Source: Bacteroidales bacterium (GTDB taxonomy: Bacteria > Bacteroidota > Bacteroidia > Bacteroidales > VadinHA17). Taken from it: 33,528 bases of DNA. The notes under the pieces are model-generated. The model was not told where the DNA came from, did not search any database, and saw nothing but the letters and a program-made list of their open reading frames with translations. Of the stretch, positions 24,930 to 32,346 are shown one piece after another (the stretch's first letter is position 1; every line of letters starts with the position of its first letter). The DNA is taken from positions 1 through 33,528 of the forward strand of contig JALOMO010000024.1 in assembly GCA_025455395.1 (NCBI GenBank), given 5' to 3'. The position numbers and the translations under genes were made by a program.

Positions 24930-25997
24930 TTGGAACCCTGTAACTCCTGCCCCCGCCGCTGCAACGCCGACCGCACCTGCTCCGAAGGCTGGTGCCGCTC
25001 AGACGACAGGATACATGTTTCTTCACTGGTGATACACAAGGGAGAGGAGCCGCCCGTATCAGGAGACAAGGGCATAGTTAATCTCTTCTTTCCTTCCTGT
25101 AACATGCAATGTCTTTATTGCCAGAACTGGGAGATTTCCCGGCTTGGCACACAGGGAACAATTATGACCCTTGATGAGGTGTGTGATGCCATTATTGACC
25201 TACTGCCAATGTCTGAGGGCAATCTCGGGTTTGTCTCTCCGTCACATTTTGTCCCGCAGATGGTAATGATAGTGTATGAGTTGCACAAACGGGGTCATTA
25301 TCCCACGATAGTATACAACACCAATGGTTACGATCTGCCAGAGACTATCAGGTCGCTCGAGGATATTGTGGATGTGTGGCTGCCGGACTTCAAATATTCG
25401 GACGACGATCTGGCGCATGAACTTTCTGATGTCCCGCAATACAGCAAGTATGCATTAAGCTCGCTGAAAGAGATGGTTCATCAGGTTGGCACAACCCTGC
25501 AAACTGATGATCGTGGTATTGCCCGTCGCGGCATTATCCTGCGTCATCTCGTCCTGCCCGGATTTGTTGAGAACAGCATCGGAGTGCTTAAACTTATCTC
25601 CGAAAACCTCTCCCCCAACCTCCACATCTCCCTGATGTCCCAGTACTATCCGCCCCAATCCATGGACCTTTCCCCTCCTGAGTCAGGAGGGGTCTCCCGA
25701 CCGCCGTATGGCGGTTCGGGAGGGGGTGGTCTGTCGGAATCGGAGCCGGAGACTTCAAAATGCTGCAAAGCTGAAACTTTGAAACCCTGGAACTTTGAAC
25801 CGAGGATCGCAACAGCGGGACGAGCTCGCCGAAGGCAAACATTGAACCGCCCCATCTCATCCTCCGAATACAACCGAGTGGTATCTGCCTTTCATGACTT
25901 TGGCTTCACCCGCGGCTGGCTGCAGGACTTAAAAAGCCAAAAGAACTTTAGACCTGATTTTTCGAAAGACAATCCTTTCAACAAAGAGCCACAATAA
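24930..25997 (+). CDS. PflX-like radical SAM iron-sulfur protein with large internal insertion
   Basis: This is a radical SAM enzyme of the PflA-like/PflX group (COG1313 type) of unknown substrate. A cysteine-rich N-terminus (Cys4, 7, 11, 17, 22; CNSCPRRCNADRTC) precedes the CX3CX2C cluster at Cys57, Cys61 and Cys64 (CNMQCLYCQNW). Later motifs include VYNTNGYD, VDVWLPDFKY and LRHLVLPGF. The only start available is TTG 24930, five codons after an in-frame stop, and that TTG lies in a repeat. Residues about 244-303, between SQYYP and LNRPISSSEYNRVV, have no expected counterpart: they are encoded by palindromic element C plus a CTGAAACTTTGAAAC repeat. The frame is open, so the protein may be made with a 60-residue loop, or be impaired. 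Confidence 0.82.
   Translation: MEPCNSCPRRCNADRTCSEGWCRSDDRIHVSSLVIHKGEEPPVSGDKGIVNLFFPSCNMQCLYCQNWEISRLGTQGTIMTLDEVCDAIIDLLPMSEGNLGFVSPSHFVPQMVMIVYELHKRGHYPTIVYNTNGYDLPETIRSLEDIVDVWLPDFKYSDDDLAHELSDVPQYSKYALSSLKEMVHQVGTTLQTDDRGIARRGIILRHLVLPGFVENSIGVLKLISENLSPNLHISLMSQYYPPQSMDLSPPESGGVSRPPYGGSGGGGLSESEPETSKCCKAETLKPWNFEPRIATAGRARRRQTLNRPISSSEYNRVVSAFHDFGFTRGWLQDLKSQKNFRPDFSKDNPFNKEPQ
25669..25731. repeat. Two-hairpin palindromic element, copy C (inside the radical SAM gene)
   Basis: Hairpin 1 at 25672-25692 has the same 10-bp arms as copy A. Hairpin 2 at 25694-25722 has longer arms (CTCCCGA-CCGCC and GGCGG-TTCGGGAG, one bulged base, loop GTAT). The tail GGGGTGGTCTG follows. Its first base falls on codon position 2, so it is read in a different frame from copy B. 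Confidence 0.88.
25771..25785. repeat. 15-mer repeat CTGAAACTTTGAAAC, coding copy
   Basis: Identical to 24906-24920 upstream of the same gene. Here it is translated (AETLK) within the atypical loop of the radical SAM protein. It is followed by a further variant, CCTGGAACTTTGAACC. Confidence 0.8.
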
Positions 25998-26140
25998 TAG
26001 GATAAAAAACAGAAGTATCAGTATAGGGTTTAAAAATATATGGATAATAAAACCGTTCTCCTAATAATAACTATCTCTTGTCTTTGCTATAAGATTGTAG
26101 TAACTTGGCATTAAATTTAGTTGCACCAAATCAAATATGC

Positions 26141-27109
26141 ATGAAATTAAAGGAGCAAATCTATCCTGGACTGATAATGTTTTCAATTCTTATTGCAGTT
26201 TCTGGTTTAACAGATTCAAATGCACAGCATACACCAGCCACCCCATTATCAAATTTTGTCTTTGATCCATTTATTTTTAATCCGGCAGTTGCCGGCAGCA
26301 AAGATTTTATGGCATTAGACCTGACCGCAGCCCTCCAGGGAAATGATAAATCTCAACTGTTGAGCTGGAATACAAGAATTGCAAAAAAGGGCCCCACCTA
26401 TTTCGGGGCACCCGTCTCAAGGAGCTATACCCAATACGGAGTCGGAGCATCAGTTTACAATGATGTAATTGGTACATCACAAAGTATTGGCATAAGTGCT
26501 GCAGGATCCTATCACTTCCCCTTGAACACTAAAAACTTATCATTTATTTCAGGAGGCATTGCACTTAAAGGCATTTATAATTTAACCGATTCGATCCCTG
26601 AATATGATGCTCCTCCTAAAAACACATTTATACCTAACTTGGATATCGGATTATATTACTATGGGCAACAGGGCTATGCCGGGATTTCTGCAACCAACCT
26701 GCTGGGATCAATAATGGATGATGCAGAAAACGAGATCTATGCTGTTCCTATATCAAGGCAATACTTCCTGACTGGTGGTTATAAGCTCGTTTTGAGCCGG
26801 TCACTGAATATAGTCCTGGAGCCATCTATAATAATTAACCTTGATGACTCTCTGGATTTTAACGATTTAGAAACCTATAATCCTATGCTGAAGATATACA
26901 TGGAGGACTTTTGTGTTGGCACCTATTTCCATGATTACGATAAGCTGACATTTTTCTTTCAATACAAATTCCCAAAGTTATATCTTGGAACACTTGTGGA
27001 TTTTCCAATCAATGTCCCTTTCTATAAAGAGGAACTCATCGTAGAGATTGCATTTGGCATGAACTTCGGAAGTATCAGATCAGGATCAAGGACAAACTGG
27101 CACTGGTAA
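26141..27109 (+). CDS. PorP/SprF-family outer-membrane protein
   Basis: This 322-residue protein has a signal peptide (FSILIAVSGLTDSNAQ) followed by the PorP/SprF opening PLSNFVFDPFIFNPAVAGS, in which FNPAVAG is the family hallmark. The rest is beta-strand-rich with barrel-like aromatic alternation (YGVGASVYNDVIGTSQSIGI, LDIGLYYYGQQGYAGISATN). Family members are outer-membrane barrels linked to the type IX secretion system and gliding, often acting with a specific partner encoded next door. The longest frame starts at TTG 26105; ATG 26141 gives a normal signal peptide. The next gene starts 18 bases downstream and is probably its partner. The sequence is more A+T-rich than the genes to its left. 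Confidence 0.88.
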   Translation: MKLKEQIYPGLIMFSILIAVSGLTDSNAQHTPATPLSNFVFDPFIFNPAVAGSKDFMALDLTAALQGNDKSQLLSWNTRIAKKGPTYFGAPVSRSYTQYGVGASVYNDVIGTSQSIGISAAGSYHFPLNTKNLSFISGGIALKGIYNLTDSIPEYDAPPKNTFIPNLDIGLYYYGQQGYAGISATNLLGSIMDDAENEIYAVPISRQYFLTGGYKLVLSRSLNIVLEPSIIINLDDSLDFNDLETYNPMLKIYMEDFCVGTYFHDYDKLTFFFQYKFPKLYLGTLVDFPINVPFYKEELIVEIAFGMNFGSIRSGSRTNWHW

Positions 27110-27127
27110 ATAGTAAAATATGATGTT

Positions 27128-28957
27128 ATGAAAGTAATATATGCTTTAATGATAGGTGCAATTCTTAACTCTGGAACTTTAACCGGAACTACTGCCCTTT
27201 TTAACTGCAAAGAAATTATATCATCAATTTATTTTACTCCATTATCGATTAGCACTGATAGTATCCGTGTGGTCCCCTTTCAGATCATGCCTTTTCAGCT
27301 TGAGATTGTCCCGCCCTCTTCAGGTGTTCAGTTTTTCAGAAACGGTATCATCTTCCTTTCCCACTCAAAAAATGCTGAAAAAATGTTGCCGAAGCATCTG
27401 TCGTTCGGAATTGCTGGGGTTTACTTTACTCAGGTCAGAGATTCTGTCCCGGATGAATTCAGACCCTTTGCCTCGGAACTATTATTCAGCTTTCCTGTTG
27501 ATGCAGCAACTTTTAGCAGCGATTACAATACTGTTTATTTCACGCGTATTCCAGATGGAGGTGAAAAGGAGAAGATTTTCAGAGCTGCATATTCCGGTGA
27601 CAAATGGATCGCTGAGAGTGAACCTGAAAGCTTTTGTACTGGAAATAACCTCTTCACACACCCTGCGCTTTCTAAAGACGGCAGTTTCATGATCTTTTCT
27701 TCAGACATGTCTGGCACCCACGGAGGACTCGACCTGTTCATAAGCAGAAAAGATGAAGAAAAATGGGGTGAACCTGAAAATATCGGAGATCAGATAAATT
27801 CACAGGGAAACGAGCTATATGCCTCACTAGACAACGAAAACAATCTCTATTTCTCTTCTGACGGATTACCGGGAGAAGGAGGTTATGACATATATGTCAG
27901 CCGGTATGACGGAAATGGATGGTCACGACCTCAAAGCATCGCACAGGTAATTAATTCAAAACATGATGAGGTCGCGTTTAAATTAAATTTACTTGATGGA
28001 GAAACCGCATTTTATACCTCACGGGAAAGGTCTGGAAGAGTAAAGGCACAATTGTTAAAAGTGACTTTAGTTAATAAACCTGTTGAATCAGTCACACTTT
28101 CAGATCAGTTCATAGCTTCGGCTGGATTTGAAGATGAAACTGAAGCTTCAAAGCCGGAAGTTCAAACAGTAGTCGCATCCATTAGTTCTGTAAATGAAGT
28201 GCCAAAGAAACAAGCAATTGAACCGGTTAAGGAAATTAATCCCATGGCCGAAAATATACATGAGAGACCAACCGAAATTAAGAATGAAGCTATAATTCAT
28301 ACTTCGGAGGATAAGCTGGATGAAAATGATTTAATATATCGGGTTCAGATACAGGCTAACGTCAAACCTGTGGGCAGCTACAGCATCACATTAGCAGGTA
28401 AAACCTATAAGACATACGAATATCTTTACATGGGCGGATATCGAACTACTGTCGGTGAATTCAGTACTCTTTCCGATGCTTCAAAATTTCAAAATGTATG
28501 CCGGCAAAACGGTTACAATCAAGCATTTATTGCTGCATTTTCAAATAATGTAAGGATAACGGATTCTGAAGCCAGAAACCTGGAATCGAAAACAAAAATT
28601 AATGTAACCAATGAAGAAAAGGAGATAAAGAAAACTGGAAATGAACCTTCAGTTGCCAAAGTTCAGGACACGGTTGCTCAGGATGCCTTAAAAGAGGAGG
28701 ATGAGGTTATTTACAGAGTACAGATACTGGCCAACACAAAACCTGTAGGATCATACCCAGTCTCAATTGGTGGAAAGGACTATAAAACCTACGAATATCT
28801 TTTTATGGGTGGATACCGGACTACTGTTGGTGCATTCAAATCCCTCTCAGAGGCATCAAAATTTCAGAATTACTGCCGGGATAATGGATTCGAACAATCA
28901 TTTGTCGTGGCGTTTAAAAATGGTGTGAGATCAACTGATCCTGCACTTTTCAAATAG
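27128..28957 (+). CDS. PD40-type propeller protein with two C-terminal SPOR domains (PorE-like in context)
   Basis: This 609-residue exported protein starts with a hydrophobic signal (VIYALMIGAILNSGTLTG). Residues about 70-320 hold WD40/PD40-like propeller blades, best seen at THPALSKDGSFMIFSSD (near 177-193) and ELYASLDNENNLYFSSDG (near 229-246). A charged linker follows. Two SPOR-like domains lie at about 402-480 and 527-605; they are near-duplicates, both with YRVQI-AN-KPVGSY, YKTYEYL-MGGYRTTVG and SKFQN-CR. SPOR domains bind peptidoglycan glycans. PorE of the type IX system has a propeller and an OmpA-like peptidoglycan anchor, so this protein may be a functional analogue with SPOR as anchor. 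No OmpA motif was found. The partnership with the upstream PorP-like gene is inferred from the 18-base gap. Confidence 0.82.
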   Translation: MKVIYALMIGAILNSGTLTGTTALFNCKEIISSIYFTPLSISTDSIRVVPFQIMPFQLEIVPPSSGVQFFRNGIIFLSHSKNAEKMLPKHLSFGIAGVYFTQVRDSVPDEFRPFASELLFSFPVDAATFSSDYNTVYFTRIPDGGEKEKIFRAAYSGDKWIAESEPESFCTGNNLFTHPALSKDGSFMIFSSDMSGTHGGLDLFISRKDEEKWGEPENIGDQINSQGNELYASLDNENNLYFSSDGLPGEGGYDIYVSRYDGNGWSRPQSIAQVINSKHDEVAFKLNLLDGETAFYTSRERSGRVKAQLLKVTLVNKPVESVTLSDQFIASAGFEDETEASKPEVQTVVASISSVNEVPKKQAIEPVKEINPMAENIHERPTEIKNEAIIHTSEDKLDENDLIYRVQIQANVKPVGSYSITLAGKTYKTYEYLYMGGYRTTVGEFSTLSDASKFQNVCRQNGYNQAFIAAFSNNVRITDSEARNLESKTKINVTNEEKEIKKTGNEPSVAKVQDTVAQDALKEEDEVIYRVQILANTKPVGSYPVSIGGKDYKTYEYLFMGGYRTTVGAFKSLSEASKFQNYCRDNGFEQSFVVAFKNGVRSTDPALFK

Positions 28958-29397
28958 CTTCAGACATTAATCACAGACTACAACTCATTTGTTATCAATT
29001 AAGTTGTCTAAGCAGAGTCCTTCTTATATGTTATACATAAACAAAATAACAGCCTGAAGGCTTATGAAATTTTCGTCAATTTTTTCGGACTGTTAGTCAA
29101 ATCACTATTTGAAGCCAAGTGGTTTAAAATTCGAGATTCATTGCACCTATTCGCTTGATTATGTTCAACCTATACGTCAACCTAGTTCGTAGATTAGATT
29201 TCATGTCTATTTGTTAATAAAATAATATAGTTTTTGACAAACGATCCTCTTTACAATGTTAACAAATGAGTTAAAGAGGTGAATAATCAAATTACACTGT
29301 TTTTATGTAATCAACACCTATGCTAATCGACTCTGCTGTACTTGTCTGATGTGTGGCTATACCTTACTTTTACAACACAGTTTTTGAACCAACCAGA
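28958..29397. other. A+T-rich leader region before the exopolysaccharide locus
   Basis: There is no gene here. A weak hairpin AGCCT-GA-AGGCT (29051-29062) could end the upstream operon but lacks a clean T-run. A degenerate promoter is possible: TTTG at 29210-29213 and TA-N3-TTTG at 29228-29236. Two dyads follow (29246-29279 and 29291-29311). Confidence 0.5.
29246..29311 (+). promoter_or_regulatory. Paired dyad symmetries in the exopolysaccharide leader
   Basis: Dyad 1 has perfect 8-bp arms CCTCTTTA (29246-29253) and TAAAGAGG (29272-29279), with an 8-bp palindrome TGTTAACA between them. Dyad 2 has 6-bp arms ATTACA (29291-29296) and TGTAAT (29306-29311). They lie between a possible promoter and the first gene, so they could be an operator or leader-RNA structure. 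The role is inferred only. Confidence 0.4.
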
Positions 29398-30024
29398 ATG
29401 AATTCAGCTATTTCCACATATAGCACAGATGTCTTTAATGATCAGCCAGTTAGTTTGACTTTCAGCAAGCCTGCTCTGTACAAAAAGACCGGTATAACGC
29501 AGCTGTTTGAGGAACCATCTGACCTTGTCAGGGAAGGCTTCTTAAGTTACATTGAACTTCTTGGATTGAGCTCTGAAACAAAAATGCTTGTCATACCTTC
29601 AATCCGTCACTACTTCTATGAACCTGAGGATCTGAAAGGAGTCAGTACAGTTATTAACCTGAAACATCTTAACCATGTCAGGGAAATGAGAGACTTTTTA
29701 AGAGCGATTTCTGAAATCCTGCCAGTCAGTTGCAACTTTATCGGATGTTTTATTGATAATAAGTCGCAGAATGGGTTTTCTGATAAATACAGCAACCTCC
29801 CTGGTAATCTTTCCGAAAGAGCTGAAGCATATGAAACTGGGATTGAATCAAAAATCCCATTTATAAACCGTATGTATAGTTTCATTGATTTCAGAACCAA
29901 CAGATATCTTACACGCCGAAGTGTGAGCAATATGCTTGAGGAATCCGGCCTGCAGACAATTAGCATGACCGAGATTAACGGACTGACCTACTTTTATTCT
30001 AAGAAAATTAACACTGCTGCCTGA
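29398..30024 (+). CDS. Conserved exopolysaccharide-locus protein of unknown function
   Basis: This soluble protein of 208 residues has no signal peptide or membrane segment. It resembles small proteins found beside initiating sugar transferases in Bacteroidetes polysaccharide loci. Shared-looking stretches are VINLKHLNHVREMRDFLRAI, LPVSCNFIGCFIDNKSQ, and the C-terminus FRTNRYLTRRSVSNMLEESG followed by TEINGLTYFYSKK. The fold may be a degenerate methyltransferase-like one, but no SAM-binding motif is visible. The frame extends to a GTG at 29353; ATG 29398 is preferred. It is the first gene of the locus, 65 bases before the sugar transferase. The family resemblance is from memory and not verified. 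Confidence 0.65.
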   Translation: MNSAISTYSTDVFNDQPVSLTFSKPALYKKTGITQLFEEPSDLVREGFLSYIELLGLSSETKMLVIPSIRHYFYEPEDLKGVSTVINLKHLNHVREMRDFLRAISEILPVSCNFIGCFIDNKSQNGFSDKYSNLPGNLSERAEAYETGIESKIPFINRMYSFIDFRTNRYLTRRSVSNMLEESGLQTISMTEINGLTYFYSKKINTAA

Positions 30025-30089
30025 ATGCTTATCAATTCTCCGGTTTGTGATCAGATAATCCCAATACCTGAGCTAAAGATAAACTGCTG

Positions 30090-31544
30090 ATGGATCTCTT
30101 CAGTACACTCTATCGCTTTCAGATTATTCCATTTCTCAAGAAATGGAATCTCCTTAATATTATTCTTGGTTCCCTGGATATTCTGGCGATTGCCCTGGCA
30201 TTCCAGTTTGCCTATCTATTGAACCCCGTTAGAGCCGGAAACATTTTTTTTAACGAATGGACTTATTTTTTGCTCTATCTTGTTATCATGCCAGTCTGGT
30301 TATTTATCCTTTATCTTCTTCAGGTAACAGAAATTCCAAGAACAAAAAGGTTCAGGATACTATTTCTAGAGTATACAGTAGCCGCATCTGTAGTTCTGAT
30401 GCTTCTTATCCTCTATTATTTTATCATTAAACCTGATCAACCCCCTCGAAGATTTTTAGTTTACGTGGTGTTCCTTGGATTCATTTTTCTCCTGTTTCTT
30501 CGTGTTTTTGAGTATAGAATTTTCATGATATACAGATCACAAGGTTATAATTTTATTAATGTGGTACTGATAGCTGATGATAAATCCCTTCCATTGATTA
30601 AAAGTCTTTGCAATACTCCTGTCTGGGGTTATCGGATTGCTGCTATTTTCACGTCATCGGAGGAGATCAAAAATAGTTACGAAGATAGAATTGTAATAAT
30701 TCCGGAAGAATATATTCAGGTACTAAATGATCTTATGGAAGTTGATCTTATTGATGAAGTTCTTTATGTGAAAAATAAAGTCATCCCCAATGAGATTAGA
30801 AATGTAATCAGATCATGCGAAGAAATGGGAATCGTTTTCAGATTAATGTATAATGATGAAAGGAAGATTAATTTATCAAGTGCAATAAAAACAGAGATAG
30901 CTGGCCGAAAGTTTCTTACGTTCATCAATATACCACACAATCCTTATGCTCTGGTGGTTAAAAAGATTATTGATGTCTTCGGATCACTCATCCTGATTCT
31001 CTTTTCCTTCCCTATTATGCTGGTCTCAGCAATTGTCATCAAAGTTACTTCACCCGGACCAGTAATTTTCACCCAGCAAAGGATCGGATTGCGCGGAAGA
31101 GTGTTTGACCTATACAAGTTCAGAACCATGATCAGGGATGCTGAATCCCTAAAGAAGAATCTTGAGTCAAGAAATGAGGCTGACAGTCCGGCCTTTAAGA
31201 TTAAGAATGATCCACGAATAACAAAATTCGGACGATTTCTAAGATCAACCGGGTTGGATGAGCTGCCACAACTGTTCAATGTTCTCAAAGGTGAAATGTC
31301 ATTGATCGGGCCACGACCTCCTCTGCCGGAAGAAACATACCAATACAAACGGTGGCAATTAAGAAGACTCTCTGTTAAGCCCGGATTGTCGTGTTTCTGG
31401 CAGGTCAAGCCTGACAGAAACACGATCCGGCTACAAAAATGGATGGAACTTGATTTGGCTTATATCGATAATTGGTCACTTCGTTTGGATTTCATAATTT
31501 TACTGAAAACAATCCGATCAGTTTTTATGCGTACAGGATTGTGA
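30090..31544 (+). CDS. Undecaprenyl-phosphate sugar phosphotransferase (WcaJ-type initiating transferase)
   Basis: This 484-residue membrane enzyme starts exopolysaccharide repeat synthesis by moving a sugar-1-phosphate onto undecaprenyl phosphate. Four to five N-terminal helices (for example IILGSLDILAIALAFQFAYL) precede a Rossmann-like cytosolic region (VVLIADDKSLPLIKSL, near 150-260). The C-terminal catalytic part begins with the re-entrant helix KKIIDVFGSLILILFSFPIM. It then has GPVIFTQQRIG, FDLYKFRTM, TGLDELPQLFNVLKGEMSL, IGPRPPLP and KPGLSCFWQV, all hallmarks of the family. The sugar specificity is not readable. Confidence 0.94.
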   Translation: MDLFSTLYRFQIIPFLKKWNLLNIILGSLDILAIALAFQFAYLLNPVRAGNIFFNEWTYFLLYLVIMPVWLFILYLLQVTEIPRTKRFRILFLEYTVAASVVLMLLILYYFIIKPDQPPRRFLVYVVFLGFIFLLFLRVFEYRIFMIYRSQGYNFINVVLIADDKSLPLIKSLCNTPVWGYRIAAIFTSSEEIKNSYEDRIVIIPEEYIQVLNDLMEVDLIDEVLYVKNKVIPNEIRNVIRSCEEMGIVFRLMYNDERKINLSSAIKTEIAGRKFLTFINIPHNPYALVVKKIIDVFGSLILILFSFPIMLVSAIVIKVTSPGPVIFTQQRIGLRGRVFDLYKFRTMIRDAESLKKNLESRNEADSPAFKIKNDPRITKFGRFLRSTGLDELPQLFNVLKGEMSLIGPRPPLPEETYQYKRWQLRRLSVKPGLSCFWQVKPDRNTIRLQKWMELDLAYIDNWSLRLDFIILLKTIRSVFMRTGL

Positions 31545-31570
31545 TTTTACCTGGGGTAATATTTCTGGTT

Positions 31571-32329
31571 ATGAGAGAGAAAAATAAAACAATTATCATC
31601 CTGATCATCATGCTAGCCTATGCAGGATGTGTTCCAAAGAAGAATCTCACATACTTCAATGATATTGAGGAACTTACTGAGCCAATTGCAAATCCCAGGC
31701 TGCAAAAGGTAATAATGCCTTTCGATAAATTGTATATAAAGGTGGTAAGCATCGATCCACTTGCAAATCAAATGTTTAATTCTGAAGATGAGATTAGGGG
31801 TGGTGGTGAAGGGGCAACTGGATTGCTAGGATATCCTGTGGATGAAAACGGAAATATTAACTTCCCGTTTGTAGGGAGAATTAACGTCCTGTCATTAACT
31901 ACCTCGCAAGCTGCTGAAAAAATACAGGAATCATTAAGCGCCTATGTTCCAAACACATCCGTGACAGTTAAATTCGTTGACAATCAAATTACGGTTATTG
32001 GGGAAGTTCAACGTCAAGGTGTATTTCAATTCAGCCAGGACAAACTAAATATTTATGAAGCCATCGGTTTAGGGGGTGGGATTACTAGATATGGGGACCG
32101 GAAAAATATTATTCTTATTAGAAACGAAAGTGGGAAAATTATACATTACAGGTTAAACCTTTCGGATTCCAAAATTGCCCAGAAAGACACATATTATATC
32201 CTCCCTAACGATGTGGTTGTTGTAGAACCGCTTGATGCCATTTCATCAAGTTATGCTAACATCACCTATACAACAATATTGACTTCAATCACAACACTGA
32301 TAGCTATATTGCTTTTTATTGGATTCTAA
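31571..32329 (+). CDS. Wza-like polysaccharide export lipoprotein
   Basis: This 252-residue protein has an N-terminal hydrophobic signal ending in AYAGC, with Cys20 as the likely lipidated residue (the -3 position is Tyr, somewhat unusual). It has the polysaccharide export domain (DKLYIKVVSIDPLANQMFN ... GYPVDENGNINFPFVGRINV) and an SLBB-type segment (ITVIGEVQRQGVFQF ... LNIYEAIGLGGG). A C-terminal hydrophobic helix (TILTSITTLIAILLFIGF) would cross the outer membrane, as in Wza. The frame extends upstream to TTG 31472 inside the sugar transferase gene; ATG 31571 gives the proper signal sequence. It lies 26 bases after the transferase. Confidence 0.92.
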   Translation: MREKNKTIIILIIMLAYAGCVPKKNLTYFNDIEELTEPIANPRLQKVIMPFDKLYIKVVSIDPLANQMFNSEDEIRGGGEGATGLLGYPVDENGNINFPFVGRINVLSLTTSQAAEKIQESLSAYVPNTSVTVKFVDNQITVIGEVQRQGVFQFSQDKLNIYEAIGLGGGITRYGDRKNIILIRNESGKIIHYRLNLSDSKIAQKDTYYILPNDVVVVEPLDAISSSYANITYTTILTSITTLIAILLFIGF

Positions 32330-32346
32330 TATAAACCACTGTACCA

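Noticed and set aside
26101..26119. TAACTTGG and TAAATTTA as promoter boxes for the PorP gene
   Set aside because: Each departs from TAnnTTTG at one position and no well-spaced -33 TTTG supports either strongly enough.
29051..29062. Terminator after the propeller-SPOR gene
   Set aside because: The stem is only 5 bp and is not followed by a clear T-run; too weak to call.
30944..31423. 159-residue minus-strand open frame
   Set aside because: It lies antisense to the catalytic domain of the sugar transferase, whose motifs are unmistakable, and shows no protein-family features of its own.
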